Shown here: positions 51,576 to 59,466 of the stretch, piece by piece
How positions within the stretch are numbered: the stretch's first letter is position 1
Layout of the letters: every line of letters starts with the position of its first letter
Assembly: GCF_016616095.2 (NCBI RefSeq)
Contig: NZ_CP067089.2
Coordinates: forward strand, 930,001-994,000
Origin: Breznakiella homolactica
Lineage (GTDB): Bacteria > Spirochaetota > Spirochaetia > Treponematales > Breznakiellaceae
Direction: 5' to 3'
Length of the DNA: 64,000 nt
Notes under the pieces: generated by a model
The model's database searches: none
Seen by the model: only the letters and a program-made list of their open reading frames with translations
What the model was told of the DNA's origin: nothing
Made by a program: the position numbers and the translations under genes

Positions 51576-52190
51576 TTATATTCCTTTCGCCGCTTCTTTC
51601 AGAATTTCCGCGAGCCGGGGGTTTACATAAGCCGAAAGCAGTTCGCTTACGGATTCCGCGGAAAAATCGTAATACGCGGCTCCGTCTTTTTCGGCAATAC
51701 GGAAGCCGGCGCCCAGATTGCGGTCGGATTTCAGCTCCACACCCTTCTTAAGTTCGGAAGAGAGCTTGTCCATAAAAAACGATTCCAGTTTCTTGAGCTC
51801 TCCCTCGGGAAGGATGAAATCCAGATTATCCCCGCCCTTTGCGGCCCAGCCTTTGAGCACTTCGGGCAGCGCGGTTTTAAGTACATCATCTCCGTAGGAG
51901 GCGGTGATTTCCCTGTTGATAATTTTATCCAGGAGGGTCTGAATTTCACCCTTAAAGGCCAGCACCAGGTTCCGTGAGGCCTGTTCCACCGCGGCGATGC
52001 TCGCCTTTTCAGAACGTTCCGCGTCCGATTTGCCCTGGGCAACGATGGAATCCGCTTCCTTCCGGGCGGCTTCAACGATACGCTTTGCTTCGGATTCGGC
52101 CTGGGATTTAAGCCGCGCGGCTTCCTCCGAAGCGGACTCGATCCCATCCTTCTTTATTTTATCAATCAGTTCTTGAAGTTGGATGTCCAT
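51576..52190 (-). CDS. atpE: V-type ATPase subunit E (peripheral stalk)
   Basis: 204 residues. The N-terminal half is an Ala/Glu/Lys coiled coil (AARLKSQAESEAKRIVEAAR), and the C-terminal half is the globular part that contacts the head. It forms the peripheral stalk. No G/H partner gene is seen. The ATG has GAGGAG upstream. It follows the 120-residue gene after a 125-nt gap and precedes DUF2764. Confidence 0.92.
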   Translation of the reverse strand: MDIQLQELIDKIKKDGIESASEEAARLKSQAESEAKRIVEAARKEADSIVAQGKSDAERSEKASIAAVEQASRNLVLAFKGEIQTLLDKIINREITASYGDDVLKTALPEVLKGWAAKGGDNLDFILPEGELKKLESFFMDKLSSELKKGVELKSDRNLGAGFRIAEKDGAAYYDFSAESVSELLSAYVNPRLAEILKEAAKGI

Positions 52191-52315
52191 GGTCTCCTCT
52201 TTATAGTTAGCAATAATATGGACCGCTGGCTGCGGCTAACCCGGCTGCCGGGCGCTGAATCTCTTTCTGAGGATATTCCGCAAAAAAGACCCGTACATTC
52301 GATACTAACCACCCC

Positions 52316-52678
52316 TCAACAGGATGATTCATTAATATATTTAAGCACCTTTTTAATTTTTCTGTCTATTATCTCATAGACAGCCTGATGATTATCCAGC
52401 TCTTTTACCTTATTTCTGAGGGTTTCCTCGAAAAAAGCGGCAATATCGGCGGCGCTTTCATAATCATCCGGCGAAACCGACTGCAGAAAAGCAATCAGTT
52501 TCTTCAGCCCCGAAGCCTCACGGGCAAGCAGGGCTTCATTTTCACTGTACACGTAATTAGTAACTTCATTGTTCCGGAAACGGCGCTCGATCTCCGCTGA
52601 GACGAATTCCACATCCTCAAGGCTGTCTTCCACTTCCGCGCATATCATTGCGAGAAACAGTTTTCTCCGGCCTGGCAT
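52316..52678 (-). CDS. small protein at the head of the V-ATPase operon
   Basis: 120 residues from the ATG at 52676-52678, which has AAGGAGG at a good spacing; a frame to 52726 has no such site. Entirely helical and acidic (AMICAEVEDSLEDVEFVSAE; ADIAAFFEETLRNKVKELDN). No family recognised. It lies between the operon promoter and atpE, in the place where regulatory or assembly genes of V-ATPases can sit, so it may be a stalk or assembly partner; that is inference. Confidence 0.72.
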   Translation of the reverse strand: MPGRRKLFLAMICAEVEDSLEDVEFVSAEIERRFRNNEVTNYVYSENEALLAREASGLKKLIAFLQSVSPDDYESAADIAAFFEETLRNKVKELDNHQAVYEIIDRKIKKVLKYINESSC

Positions 52679-52746
52679 ACTGTACCTCCTTAACGGTACT
52701 GCGCACCAAGAAAAAATCAGCCCCACGGAACCGAAACTACTCGTTC

Positions 52747-52775
52747 ATTTTAATTTTTTACCCCCACATTATCAA
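52747..52775 (-). promoter_or_regulatory. promoter of the V-ATPase operon
   Basis: Minus strand: TTGATA (52770-52775), a 17-nt spacer, TAAAAT (52747-52752). The expected start near 52740 gives a ~62-nt leader to the ATG at 52678. The region between galM and this operon (~52680-52860) is strongly AT-rich. Confidence 0.62.
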
Positions 52776-52862
52776 GTAAAAACAAAGGTAATTCTTAAAT
52801 TAATTCCTAATAATAATGAATATAACAAAAAATTCAGTATTCGAATAAATATAACAGAAATT

Positions 52863-53897
52863 TTACCATTCGAAAGAAAAGAGCGACTTCTCATGGAAAT
52901 TCCGGCTGGGTCCGAATATACATGACGGGAATTCCGGCTGGTTGGGGGAATCCGGGAAGTACTGGGTCTCCAGGCAGAACCCGGCGTGCCTGCCGTAAAC
53001 CGATCCGGGTTTGCCAGCCACATCATCCAGAAAGTTTCCCGTGTAAAACTGAACCCCGGGATTGGTGCAGAGGAGTTTCATGGTTCTGCCGGATTTCGGA
53101 TCGTGGACCTCCGCGCAGGGCCGGAGGGTTCCCTCTTCGCCGTCCACCGCAAAACAATGGTCGTAGCCGCCGCCGGCCGCTTCTATATCACGGCTGACCG
53201 GTTTGGCGGCGGTAAAATCGAAGGGGCCGCCCTGGACGGGAAGCAGGTCGCCGGTGGGTATCAGTTTGCTGTTGACTCCGATATACCGGGAAGCATGGAG
53301 CGTTACTTCGTGGGAGAGGATATCCCCATTGCCTTCGCCGGCAAGGTTAAAATACGCGTGGTTGGTGAGGTTAACCGGGCAGAGGGTATCGACCTTCGCA
53401 TGGTAGTCGGCGATAAGTTCATTGGATTTGGTCAGTCCGTAACTGACCACCGCCTTAAGGTTCCCGGGGAAGCCCTCGTTTCCGTCGGGGCTTTCCAGTT
53501 CGAACCGGACGTAGATGCCGTCCTTTTCCTCATAGGATTCGGCCTTCCAGGGAAGTTTATCAAACCCCCGCCGGCCGCCGTGGAGGGTATTTTCACCGTT
53601 GTTTTTATACAGATTATAGACATTGCCGTTTAACGAAAAACTGCCCCCGGCTATGCGGTTTGCGAAGCGGCCGACGGTGGCACCCATATAGGGGATATTC
53701 CGGGTTGTGTAGCCCTCCAGGGTCGCGTATCCGAGGAGGACATCCTCCCGGGGCCGGCGGCGGGACGGGACGAACAGCGATACCAGGTGGGCTCCGAAAT
53801 CCGTAACCGTCAGCTGCAGATCCCCGGCTTTAAGGGTGTACAGGTGGACCTTCCGTCCCGAGGCAAGCATGCCAAATGTCTTTTTGCTTATTTTCAT
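52863..53897 (-). CDS. galM: aldose 1-epimerase (galactose mutarotase)
   Basis: 344 residues, normal GalM length. Motifs are NIPYMGATVGRFANRI (~70), the catalytic His in TLHGGRRGFDKLPW (~107), NLTNHAYFNLAG (second His, ~175), the GGGYDHCF loop and the catalytic Glu in HAGFCLETQYFPDSPNQP (~315). It interconverts alpha and beta anomers of aldoses. An AAGGA precedes the ATG by 8 nt. Upstream is a TTGACA box but no -10 at normal spacing. It is separated from both neighbours and probably monocistronic. Confidence 0.94.
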   Translation of the reverse strand: MKISKKTFGMLASGRKVHLYTLKAGDLQLTVTDFGAHLVSLFVPSRRRPREDVLLGYATLEGYTTRNIPYMGATVGRFANRIAGGSFSLNGNVYNLYKNNGENTLHGGRRGFDKLPWKAESYEEKDGIYVRFELESPDGNEGFPGNLKAVVSYGLTKSNELIADYHAKVDTLCPVNLTNHAYFNLAGEGNGDILSHEVTLHASRYIGVNSKLIPTGDLLPVQGGPFDFTAAKPVSRDIEAAGGGYDHCFAVDGEEGTLRPCAEVHDPKSGRTMKLLCTNPGVQFYTGNFLDDVAGKPGSVYGRHAGFCLETQYFPDSPNQPEFPSCIFGPSRNFHEKSLFSFEW

Positions 53898-53980
53898 GAA
53901 AAAATCCTTGGAATTTGGAATAACGTTCGAAACTGCTTTCAGTGTATGTCAAAAACAAAAACCCGTCTATGTTAAAAATA

Positions 53981-54122
53981 CAGCGTAGCATGGGAAATGG
54001 GTCCGGGGGTCCTGCCTGGCCGTTGAGGATATGGTTCCTCGTCGGCCTAACGGCCTCGGAAGTCGCCCATATCCTCAGCGGCCAGGCACCCCGCGTTACC
54101 ATTGCCGCACCATGCTTCGCTG
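53981..54122 (+). repeat. covarying palindromic element, copy 1
   Basis: Nested stems. Outer CAGCGTAGCATGG (53981-53993) pairs with CCATGCTTCGCTG (54110-54122), 12 of 13. Inner arms 54014-54034 and 54067-54087 pair over 20 of 21. The loop (54035-54066) holds TCCTC-gt-CGGCCT-aac-GGCCTCG and AAGTCGC. Conserved flanks are GGGTCCTGCC (54008-54017) and GGCACCCCG (54085-54093). Copies 2 and 3 share core and layout, but their stem sequences differ while pairing is kept. It is non-coding, upstream of galM. It could be a structured RNA, or a mobile or structure-dependent DNA repeat. Confidence 0.85.
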
Positions 54123-54229
54123 CCTTTTGGGGTACTGTAACAACCACAGCTATGGTGGAAGCATCACCTGCAATTGACCGCCCTATTATCCCAAAGAGTT
54201 CACCCCCACCCAGCCCCCGGTGAAGCCAG

Positions 54230-54423
54230 GGCACCTGCATATCCGGAGAGGCGGCAAAGAAACATGGGCGGAACAGTAGCACGGGGTGCCTGGGAAGTAT
54301 GGGGTATGAGCGACTTTCGAGGCCAGAGGCCGCTGAGGAGCCATACCCCATACTTCCCAGGCAGGACCCCTCGATAAACTTACACCATGTTTCTTTGCCG
54401 GCAATCCCCATATTGCAGGTGCC
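54230..54423 (-). repeat. covarying palindromic element, copy 2 (inverted relative to copy 1)
   Basis: Outermost GGCACCTGCATAT (54230-54242) pairs with ATATTGCAGGTGCC (54410-54423). CGGCAAAGAAACATGG (54252-54267) pairs perfectly with 54385-54400, and the inner arms 54288-54308 and 54342-54362 pair over all 21. On the minus strand the loop reads TCCTC-ag-CGGCCT-ct-GGCCTCG then AAGTCGC, matching copy 1. With copy 1 it forms a head-to-head pair around a 107-base spacer. No protein is supported in this stretch. Confidence 0.85.
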
Positions 54424-54437
54424 TTTGGGCGACTGCA

Positions 54438-54467
54438 TTGATTAGAGGGTCCCATTGCGGGTATAGT
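54438..54467 (+). promoter_or_regulatory. promoter of the J-domain gene, start at or next to the ATG
   Basis: TTGATT (54438-54443), an 18-nt spacer, TATAGT (54462-54467). The -10 box ends six nt before the ATG at 54474, so transcription should begin at or very near the start codon. Confidence 0.55.
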
Positions 54468-54473
54468 TATACC

Positions 54474-54965
54474 ATGGGAAGCATATTCGACCGCCTCGGG
54501 AATGTCATAAAAAGTTACCTTAACGATGAGGATGAACGCCTGTTCGGCTCGGGATCGCGCCGGCAGCATCAGTCCCAGGGGGACCCGGATCTTGACGCGG
54601 CGTATGAAGAACTGGACGATTTCCTAAAAGGAGAATCTCCTAAGCATTCCTTCTGGCGGGATGATTTTTCGGATGATCCCGGAAAAAATACCGGGGCCGG
54701 AAAAACCGGCGGAGCGGCCCAGGGAAACCGGGCGAAACCGGCGGTGCCGGAAGCGCTCAGACAGGATTTCGCCGAACTGGGGGTTTCCTTCGGAGCCGGC
54801 GCTGCGGAATGCAAGGCCGCGTATAAAAAACTGCTGAAAATTCACCATCCTGACCGCCACGCGGGCCATCCGGGCAACATGAAAAAAGCCACGGAAAAAT
54901 CTGCCCGGATAAACGCGTCCTACCGGCGCATCGAAATCTGGCGGGAAACCGGAAAAATCGAATAG
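54474..54965 (+). CDS. J-domain (DnaJ-like) protein
   Basis: 163 residues from the ATG at 54474; a longer frame runs back into the palindromic repeat. It starts MGSIFDRLGNVIKSYLNDED. The C-terminal ~70 residues form a J domain with the HPD motif in LLKIHHPDRHAGHP (~128), preceded by FAELGVSFGAGAAECKAAYK and followed by ARINASYRRIEIWRE. Residues ~30-90 are a Gly/Ser/Lys-rich linker. It should stimulate an Hsp70 (DnaK). No Gly/Phe or zinc region, so it is a type III J protein. No Shine-Dalgarno is present. Confidence 0.85.
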   Translation: MGSIFDRLGNVIKSYLNDEDERLFGSGSRRQHQSQGDPDLDAAYEELDDFLKGESPKHSFWRDDFSDDPGKNTGAGKTGGAAQGNRAKPAVPEALRQDFAELGVSFGAGAAECKAAYKKLLKIHHPDRHAGHPGNMKKATEKSARINASYRRIEIWRETGKIE

Positions 54966-54975
54966 CCGCCGCCGG

Positions 54976-56361
54976 CTAAGTCTCATCGGCCGGAACAGAT
55001 TCCTCCGTATCTCCGGCTTCTTCTCCCCATTCGGCCAGCTTGCGGTGAAGAGTCTTTCTGCCGATGTCGAGAATCTCGGCGGTTTTGCTTTTATTGCCCT
55101 TCTGGGCCGTAAGGGTATCCCTGATAATTATCCGTTCGGCATCTTCCATGGTGCTTCCCATGGGGATCCGGATCCAGCCGGCTTCGGAGGCCGTGTGGAG
55201 CGTGGGGGGCAGATCCGCCATGGTAATAATCGGCCCCTTTGCCATGACCAAGGCGCTTTCGATACAGTTGCGCAGTTCCCGGACATTCCCCGGCCAGTCA
55301 TAGGCGTACAGCGCCGCCCGGGCCCGGTCGTCGATCCCTTCCACGGCTTTTCCGTTTTCTTCGGCGAATTCCTTAAGGAACGCGGTGATCAGCAGGGGCA
55401 GATCGTCCTTGCGTTCCCGGAGGGGCGGAACATGGACATTTACCACATTGAGCCGGTAATACAGATCCTCCCGGAAGGTTCCTTTTTCAATCTCTTCCTT
55501 CAGATCCTTATTTGTGGCGGTCACGATCCGGACATCCACCTCGATGGTTTCCTCGCCCCCTACCCGCTCAAACTTTTTTTCCTGGAGCACCCGGAGCAGT
55601 TTTATCTGAATGTTCTGGTCTATTTCGCCGATTTCGTCGAGGAAAAGGGTCCCCTCGTTGGCCAGCTCAAAGCGGCCCCGCTTGCGGCCGACCGCTCCGG
55701 TAAAGGCCCCCTTCTCATGGCCGAAGAGTTCGCTTTCCAGGAGGCTGGCCGCCAGGGCGGCGCAGTGGACTTTAATAAGCGGTTTGTCCTTCCTGGGTGA
55801 AAGTTCATGGATGGCGTCCGCCACCAGTTCCTTACCGACTCCGGATTCACCGGTAATGAGGATGGAAGCCTTGGTCGGAGCGGCGCGGCTTATGGTATCG
55901 AAAACCCGGCGCATGGGCGCGCTGGTTCCGATCATGGTCGTAAACTGCCGTTTCTGCTCCAGTTCCTCCTCGAGCCGGCGGTGGCGCAGAACCAGTTCGC
56001 GGTTCTGGAGCGCCCGCTTTACCAGGAGGCTGAGCCGGTCAAGGTTAACCGGCTTTGTCAGGAAGTCGTAGGCCCCGTTGCGCATGGCCTCAACGGCGTT
56101 TTCCACGGTTCCGTGTCCGGTAAGGACTATCACCGGGACCCCCGGTGATTCCGAACCGATACGCTGGAGCAGGTCCTCGCCGCTGAGCCCCGGCATTCTG
56201 AGGTCCGTAATGACCAGGTCAATATCGCCCTTCTGGAACCGCTTTAAACCGGCATCGCCGTCGGGAGAGGTTTCCACATCGTGGCCGTCCATCCGGAGTG
56301 CGGCGGCGAGGCCTTCCCGGATATTTTTTTCATCATCCACAACGAGAAGTTTAAATTTCAT
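54976..56361 (-). CDS. NtrC-family sigma-54 response regulator
   Basis: 461 residues from the ATG at 56359-56361 (AGAGGC upstream; a longer frame is unsupported). The REC domain (1-~120) has LLVVDDEKN, phosphoacceptor Asp in LVITDLRMPG (~51) and K in LTKPVNLDRL. The AAA+ sigma-54 domain (~140-375) has GESGVGKELVA and GAFTGAVG. A Fis-type HTH ends the protein (GNKSKTAEILDIGRKTLHRK). It activates sigma-54 promoters. The start overlaps the kinase gene by 11 bases, so it is the partner of 56351-57583. Confidence 0.95.
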   Translation of the reverse strand: MKFKLLVVDDEKNIREGLAAALRMDGHDVETSPDGDAGLKRFQKGDIDLVITDLRMPGLSGEDLLQRIGSESPGVPVIVLTGHGTVENAVEAMRNGAYDFLTKPVNLDRLSLLVKRALQNRELVLRHRRLEEELEQKRQFTTMIGTSAPMRRVFDTISRAAPTKASILITGESGVGKELVADAIHELSPRKDKPLIKVHCAALAASLLESELFGHEKGAFTGAVGRKRGRFELANEGTLFLDEIGEIDQNIQIKLLRVLQEKKFERVGGEETIEVDVRIVTATNKDLKEEIEKGTFREDLYYRLNVVNVHVPPLRERKDDLPLLITAFLKEFAEENGKAVEGIDDRARAALYAYDWPGNVRELRNCIESALVMAKGPIITMADLPPTLHTASEAGWIRIPMGSTMEDAERIIIRDTLTAQKGNKSKTAEILDIGRKTLHRKLAEWGEEAGDTEESVPADET

Positions 56362-57583
56362 GTTCAGCCTCTTCTGTGTATGGTATGAGCCGGGTATCAC
56401 CCTGGGGCCGCGGCAGGGAAATAAGGAAGCAGCTCCCCTCCCCGTCCCTGGAAGTAACGGATATCTCTCCCTGGTGTTCCTTGATTATCTTAAAGACCAT
56501 GGTCAGCCCCAGGCCGGAACCGGTTTCCTTTGTGGTAAAATAGGGCTCGAAAATCTTGGAAAGATTTTCTTCAGGGATCCCGATGCCGGTATCGCAGATA
56601 TGGATAAAAATATCCGTATCGTCGTAGTCGGTTTTAATGGTCAGGGTGCCGCCGCCGGGCATGGCCGCCATGGCATTTTTAATGAGGTTGAGCAGCGCCT
56701 GCTTCATGTACCGTTCGTCAAATTCCACAATGGGAAGATCCCTGGAAAGGTTGAGCTCAGGGGTAATCTCCCAGGCGTCGAGCTCGTACTGCACGAATTC
56801 AAGGAGTTCCTGGATCAGGGTGTTTATATCGCCCTCACGGGGCTCTATATTCATAGGCCGTACGGCGAAAAGGAAATCCACCACGATGTGGTTGAGCCGA
56901 TCAATTTCCTCGTTTACCACATCCAGGTATTTGTCCAGAAGGTTGAAATATTCCATGGGCCCTTCTTTGGTTTCCCCCTGCTGCGCCAGCAGCGCCTCGG
57001 TATAGATATCCCGGTTCGCGTCGATGGCTTTCTGGATAAGCTGTATGTGAATCGAGATTGACCCCAGGGGGTTTTTTATCTCATGGGCGACCCCGGCTGC
57101 CAGGGTCGTGAGACTCGCCAGGTTTTCCGCCCGGCGGAGCCGTGCTTCTTTGGCCCGCTTTTCGGTGATTTCATCCACCAGTATGAGGGATCCCGTAACC
57201 TGGTGTTCCTTAACCAGGGGAAGCACGCTTATTGAAAGGAGCCGCTGGATTCCCTTGGCTTCGACATTGAATTCCCGGTCATGGACCCGGTCTCCGTTGA
57301 GCAGGGTGACCTGGAGAAAGTCCGCCACCTTGTCGTCCCGGATGACGTGCCAGATGGCCTGTATTCCCGGCTCATAAAGCCCGATGGGCAGAAACCGTTC
57401 GGCGAATTTATTGATGAGGATGAGATTGTGGTTTTTATCACAGACCAGGACCCCTTCGTTGAGGGAATCCAGAACCGATTCGAGGCGGTCGATTTCTTCA
57501 GCGGCGTATACCAGCAGGGCCTCAATCTGGTCGCTGGTCATTTTCGGGAGTTTTTTCAAAGCCCGCTCAATGAAATTCCTCAT
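56351..57583 (-). CDS. sensor histidine kinase (NtrB-like, PAS)
   Basis: 410 residues from the ATG at 57581-57583, which overlaps the holB stop (ATGA). No transmembrane segment is seen, so it is cytoplasmic. A PAS domain (~25-140, LNEGVLVCDKNHNLILINKF) precedes the HisKA H-box AAGVAHEIKNPLGSISIHIQ (His ~175) and the HATPase motifs NLIKNAMAAMPGGG, DTGIGIPEENLSKIFEPY and GSGLGLTMV. It phosphorylates the adjacent sigma-54 regulator. The signal is unknown. Confidence 0.93.
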   Translation of the reverse strand: MRNFIERALKKLPKMTSDQIEALLVYAAEEIDRLESVLDSLNEGVLVCDKNHNLILINKFAERFLPIGLYEPGIQAIWHVIRDDKVADFLQVTLLNGDRVHDREFNVEAKGIQRLLSISVLPLVKEHQVTGSLILVDEITEKRAKEARLRRAENLASLTTLAAGVAHEIKNPLGSISIHIQLIQKAIDANRDIYTEALLAQQGETKEGPMEYFNLLDKYLDVVNEEIDRLNHIVVDFLFAVRPMNIEPREGDINTLIQELLEFVQYELDAWEITPELNLSRDLPIVEFDERYMKQALLNLIKNAMAAMPGGGTLTIKTDYDDTDIFIHICDTGIGIPEENLSKIFEPYFTTKETGSGLGLTMVFKIIKEHQGEISVTSRDGEGSCFLISLPRPQGDTRLIPYTEEAEHEI

Positions 57584-58956
57584 TTCCGCGCCGCTCCTAA
57601 TTCCAAAAACGAAAGCCCGTCCCGCAGTTCCACAAAGAGCCGTTCCGACACCAGGGCCGGGTTCTGGTTGTAAGTGGAAACCGCGGTTTCGGCGGAACGG
57701 ATCCTGCCGTTCCACAGGTCACGGACAGGAATTCCCTCGGGACCGCCGCCGGACAACCGGAGGCATTCGGACACGATGCGCTGGAGCTGTCCGAGAAACT
57801 GGGAAAAGAGGCTGCGGACTTCGAAGCCGGAAGTCCGTTTGAGCAGTTCCTGAAGGGCTCCTTTGGTTTCGGTGCTGGGCCGGCCCAGGCCGGCGGCTTC
57901 CGCCAGGGGAGCCGCGTATTTTCCCAGGGCCACAATTACTTCCGGAACCCCGGTCTTTCCCCGTTCCCGGATACCGTGGATCGCCGCGGCGGCCGCTGAG
58001 GCGGTAAAAAACGCCGCCAGGGGGTACAGTTCTTCCCCGGGGACGGGCATAAAGGATTCAAGGTATTTCAGAACCCCTTCTCCGGGAACGGCGGCGGCAA
58101 GGTTTTTTTCCGCCCCCCCGGGATCGCGGAACACCCGGCGGATCACGTCGGTTTCCACGGCCTGGTCCCGCCGGTAAAACCGGTAGGGCCGGAGCCGGGA
58201 CCGGATGGTGGGAAGCAGCGCTCCGGGGTTCGTGCTGGTCAAAAGAATATTTACCCGATCGGGGGGTTCTTCCAGTATTTTAAGCAGTGAGTTCCGGGCC
58301 CCGTCCTGCATCCGGTCGGCATTCTCGATGATAACGAGCTTCCGCCGGCCCGAGGGAGCCAGCCGGCTCCAGTAGGATGCCCGCCGGATATGGCCGATGG
58401 GGATTGAGTCGGATATCCCGTCGCTTTCCAGTTTGAACGCCAGCTTTGCCAGGGACAGGCTCAGTTTTTCGGCCTTTTCGTCCGGAACGCTGCCGGCAGC
58501 CTGGAGCGGCAGGGCGGTAAATTCCTCAAGTTCCTCATGAAGGGACCCCAGGGTTCCGTTAATTTTGCTGAGTTTCGGATCATCTTCCCAGAGCACCGGA
58601 GAAAACCGAACCGCGAGCTTGCGGACCGCCCGTATATAGAGCAGCTTCGCCGAAGGCGCATTCGGTTCCCGGAGAAAAGCTTCCCGGGACGCCGTGATTT
58701 CAGCGGAAAAATTCCGGGGACCCAGGAGAAGCATATCTGTATGGGAAAGCGTCCGGTGAAGGGAACATGCCGGACAGGGACAGTTCCACGGAGCGCCGGG
58801 GGATTCGCAGGACAGAATCCGTCCCAGTTCAAGGGCGGTGCTCCCCTTTCCGGTCCCCGCCGGGCCGGAAAAAAGCATCGAGGGAGCCAGGGCCGTTTCC
58901 CGGATATCCCTGGCAAGCTGCTCCACCGACTGCTGTCCCAGAATATTTTCAAACAT
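57580..58956 (-). CDS. holB: DNA polymerase III delta'-like clamp-loader protein
   Basis: 458 residues. The AAA+ P-loop SGPAGTGKGS (~30), zinc-binding cysteines C50, C59, C61 and C64 (CPCPAC), VIIENADRMQDGARNSLLKI (~225, Walker B-like) and LEEPPDRVNILLTSTNPGALL (sensor/SRC region with IRSR) are present. Such proteins load the sliding clamp with delta and DnaX. At 458 residues it is longer than E. coli delta' (334). HolB and DnaX paralogues are hard to separate. It ends in an ATGA overlap with the kinase gene. Confidence 0.85.
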   Translation of the reverse strand: MFENILGQQSVEQLARDIRETALAPSMLFSGPAGTGKGSTALELGRILSCESPGAPWNCPCPACSLHRTLSHTDMLLLGPRNFSAEITASREAFLREPNAPSAKLLYIRAVRKLAVRFSPVLWEDDPKLSKINGTLGSLHEELEEFTALPLQAAGSVPDEKAEKLSLSLAKLAFKLESDGISDSIPIGHIRRASYWSRLAPSGRRKLVIIENADRMQDGARNSLLKILEEPPDRVNILLTSTNPGALLPTIRSRLRPYRFYRRDQAVETDVIRRVFRDPGGAEKNLAAAVPGEGVLKYLESFMPVPGEELYPLAAFFTASAAAAAIHGIRERGKTGVPEVIVALGKYAAPLAEAAGLGRPSTETKGALQELLKRTSGFEVRSLFSQFLGQLQRIVSECLRLSGGGPEGIPVRDLWNGRIRSAETAVSTYNQNPALVSERLFVELRDGLSFLELGAARK

Positions 58957-58971
58957 GGGCTTTATTCCTGT

Positions 58972-59466
58972 TCATACGGCAGCCAGAACGGTAAAAACCG
59001 ACCGCTGGACCACCCCGATAAGCGGCAAGAGAAGCCGGGCAAAAAAACTGTGTTCCAGGAGCGGAAGCGGATCGAAAAGCGGCTGGATCGATATGATCAG
59101 CAGGACAAGAGAAACGAGCACTACCCCTTCCAGCAGTCCGAACACAACCCCCAGTATCCGGTCTATTCCGGTAAGGTTTATTCTGTTTACAATATCCCGG
59201 AGAAGGTATTCGACGAATTTAACCACAATAAACACAATAAGAAACAGCGCGATAAAGGCGATGAGTTCAGGGATTACCTGTATCTCCATCCCGAATTTGC
59301 TCCGTATGAACTGTCCGCCGTTTTTGTAAAAAAAGACCGCCGCGAGAATGCCCAGCACCACCGAAGCCATGGACATAAATTCCTCGACAAATCCCTTGAG
59401 GGCGCATCGTATGATCAGTATAAGAATCAGGGCCGCGAAAATAATATCAATAACCGTAATACTCAT
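58972..59466 (-). CDS. CvpA-family membrane protein
   Basis: 164 residues with four predicted helices (ITVIDIIFAALILILIIRCA, VVLGILAAVFFY, ELIAFIALFLIVFIVVKF, GLLEGVVLVSLVLLII). The CvpA pattern D-x-x-(x)n-G-F-(x)n-G and R-(I/L)-x-G-x-x-x-G-x-x-E-G (DRILGVVFGLLEG) is present. CvpA proteins affect colicin V production, biofilm and envelope stress. It overlaps murG by 4 bases. Confidence 0.88.
   Translation of the reverse strand: MSITVIDIIFAALILILIIRCALKGFVEEFMSMASVVLGILAAVFFYKNGGQFIRSKFGMEIQVIPELIAFIALFLIVFIVVKFVEYLLRDIVNRINLTGIDRILGVVFGLLEGVVLVSLVLLIISIQPLFDPLPLLEHSFFARLLLPLIGVVQRSVFTVLAAV

Noticed and set aside
53898-53980. TTGACA near 53960 as galM promoter
   Set aside because: No acceptable -10 box at 16-18 nt spacing was found, so I did not call a promoter.
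53942-54223. 93-residue plus-strand frame inside repeat copy 1
   Set aside because: Composed of the repeat arms and spacer; no start signal and no family.
53830-54438. 202-residue minus-strand frame across galM and the palindromic elements
   Set aside because: It reads through galM antisense and through both repeat copies; the translation has no domain, and the arms dictate the codons.
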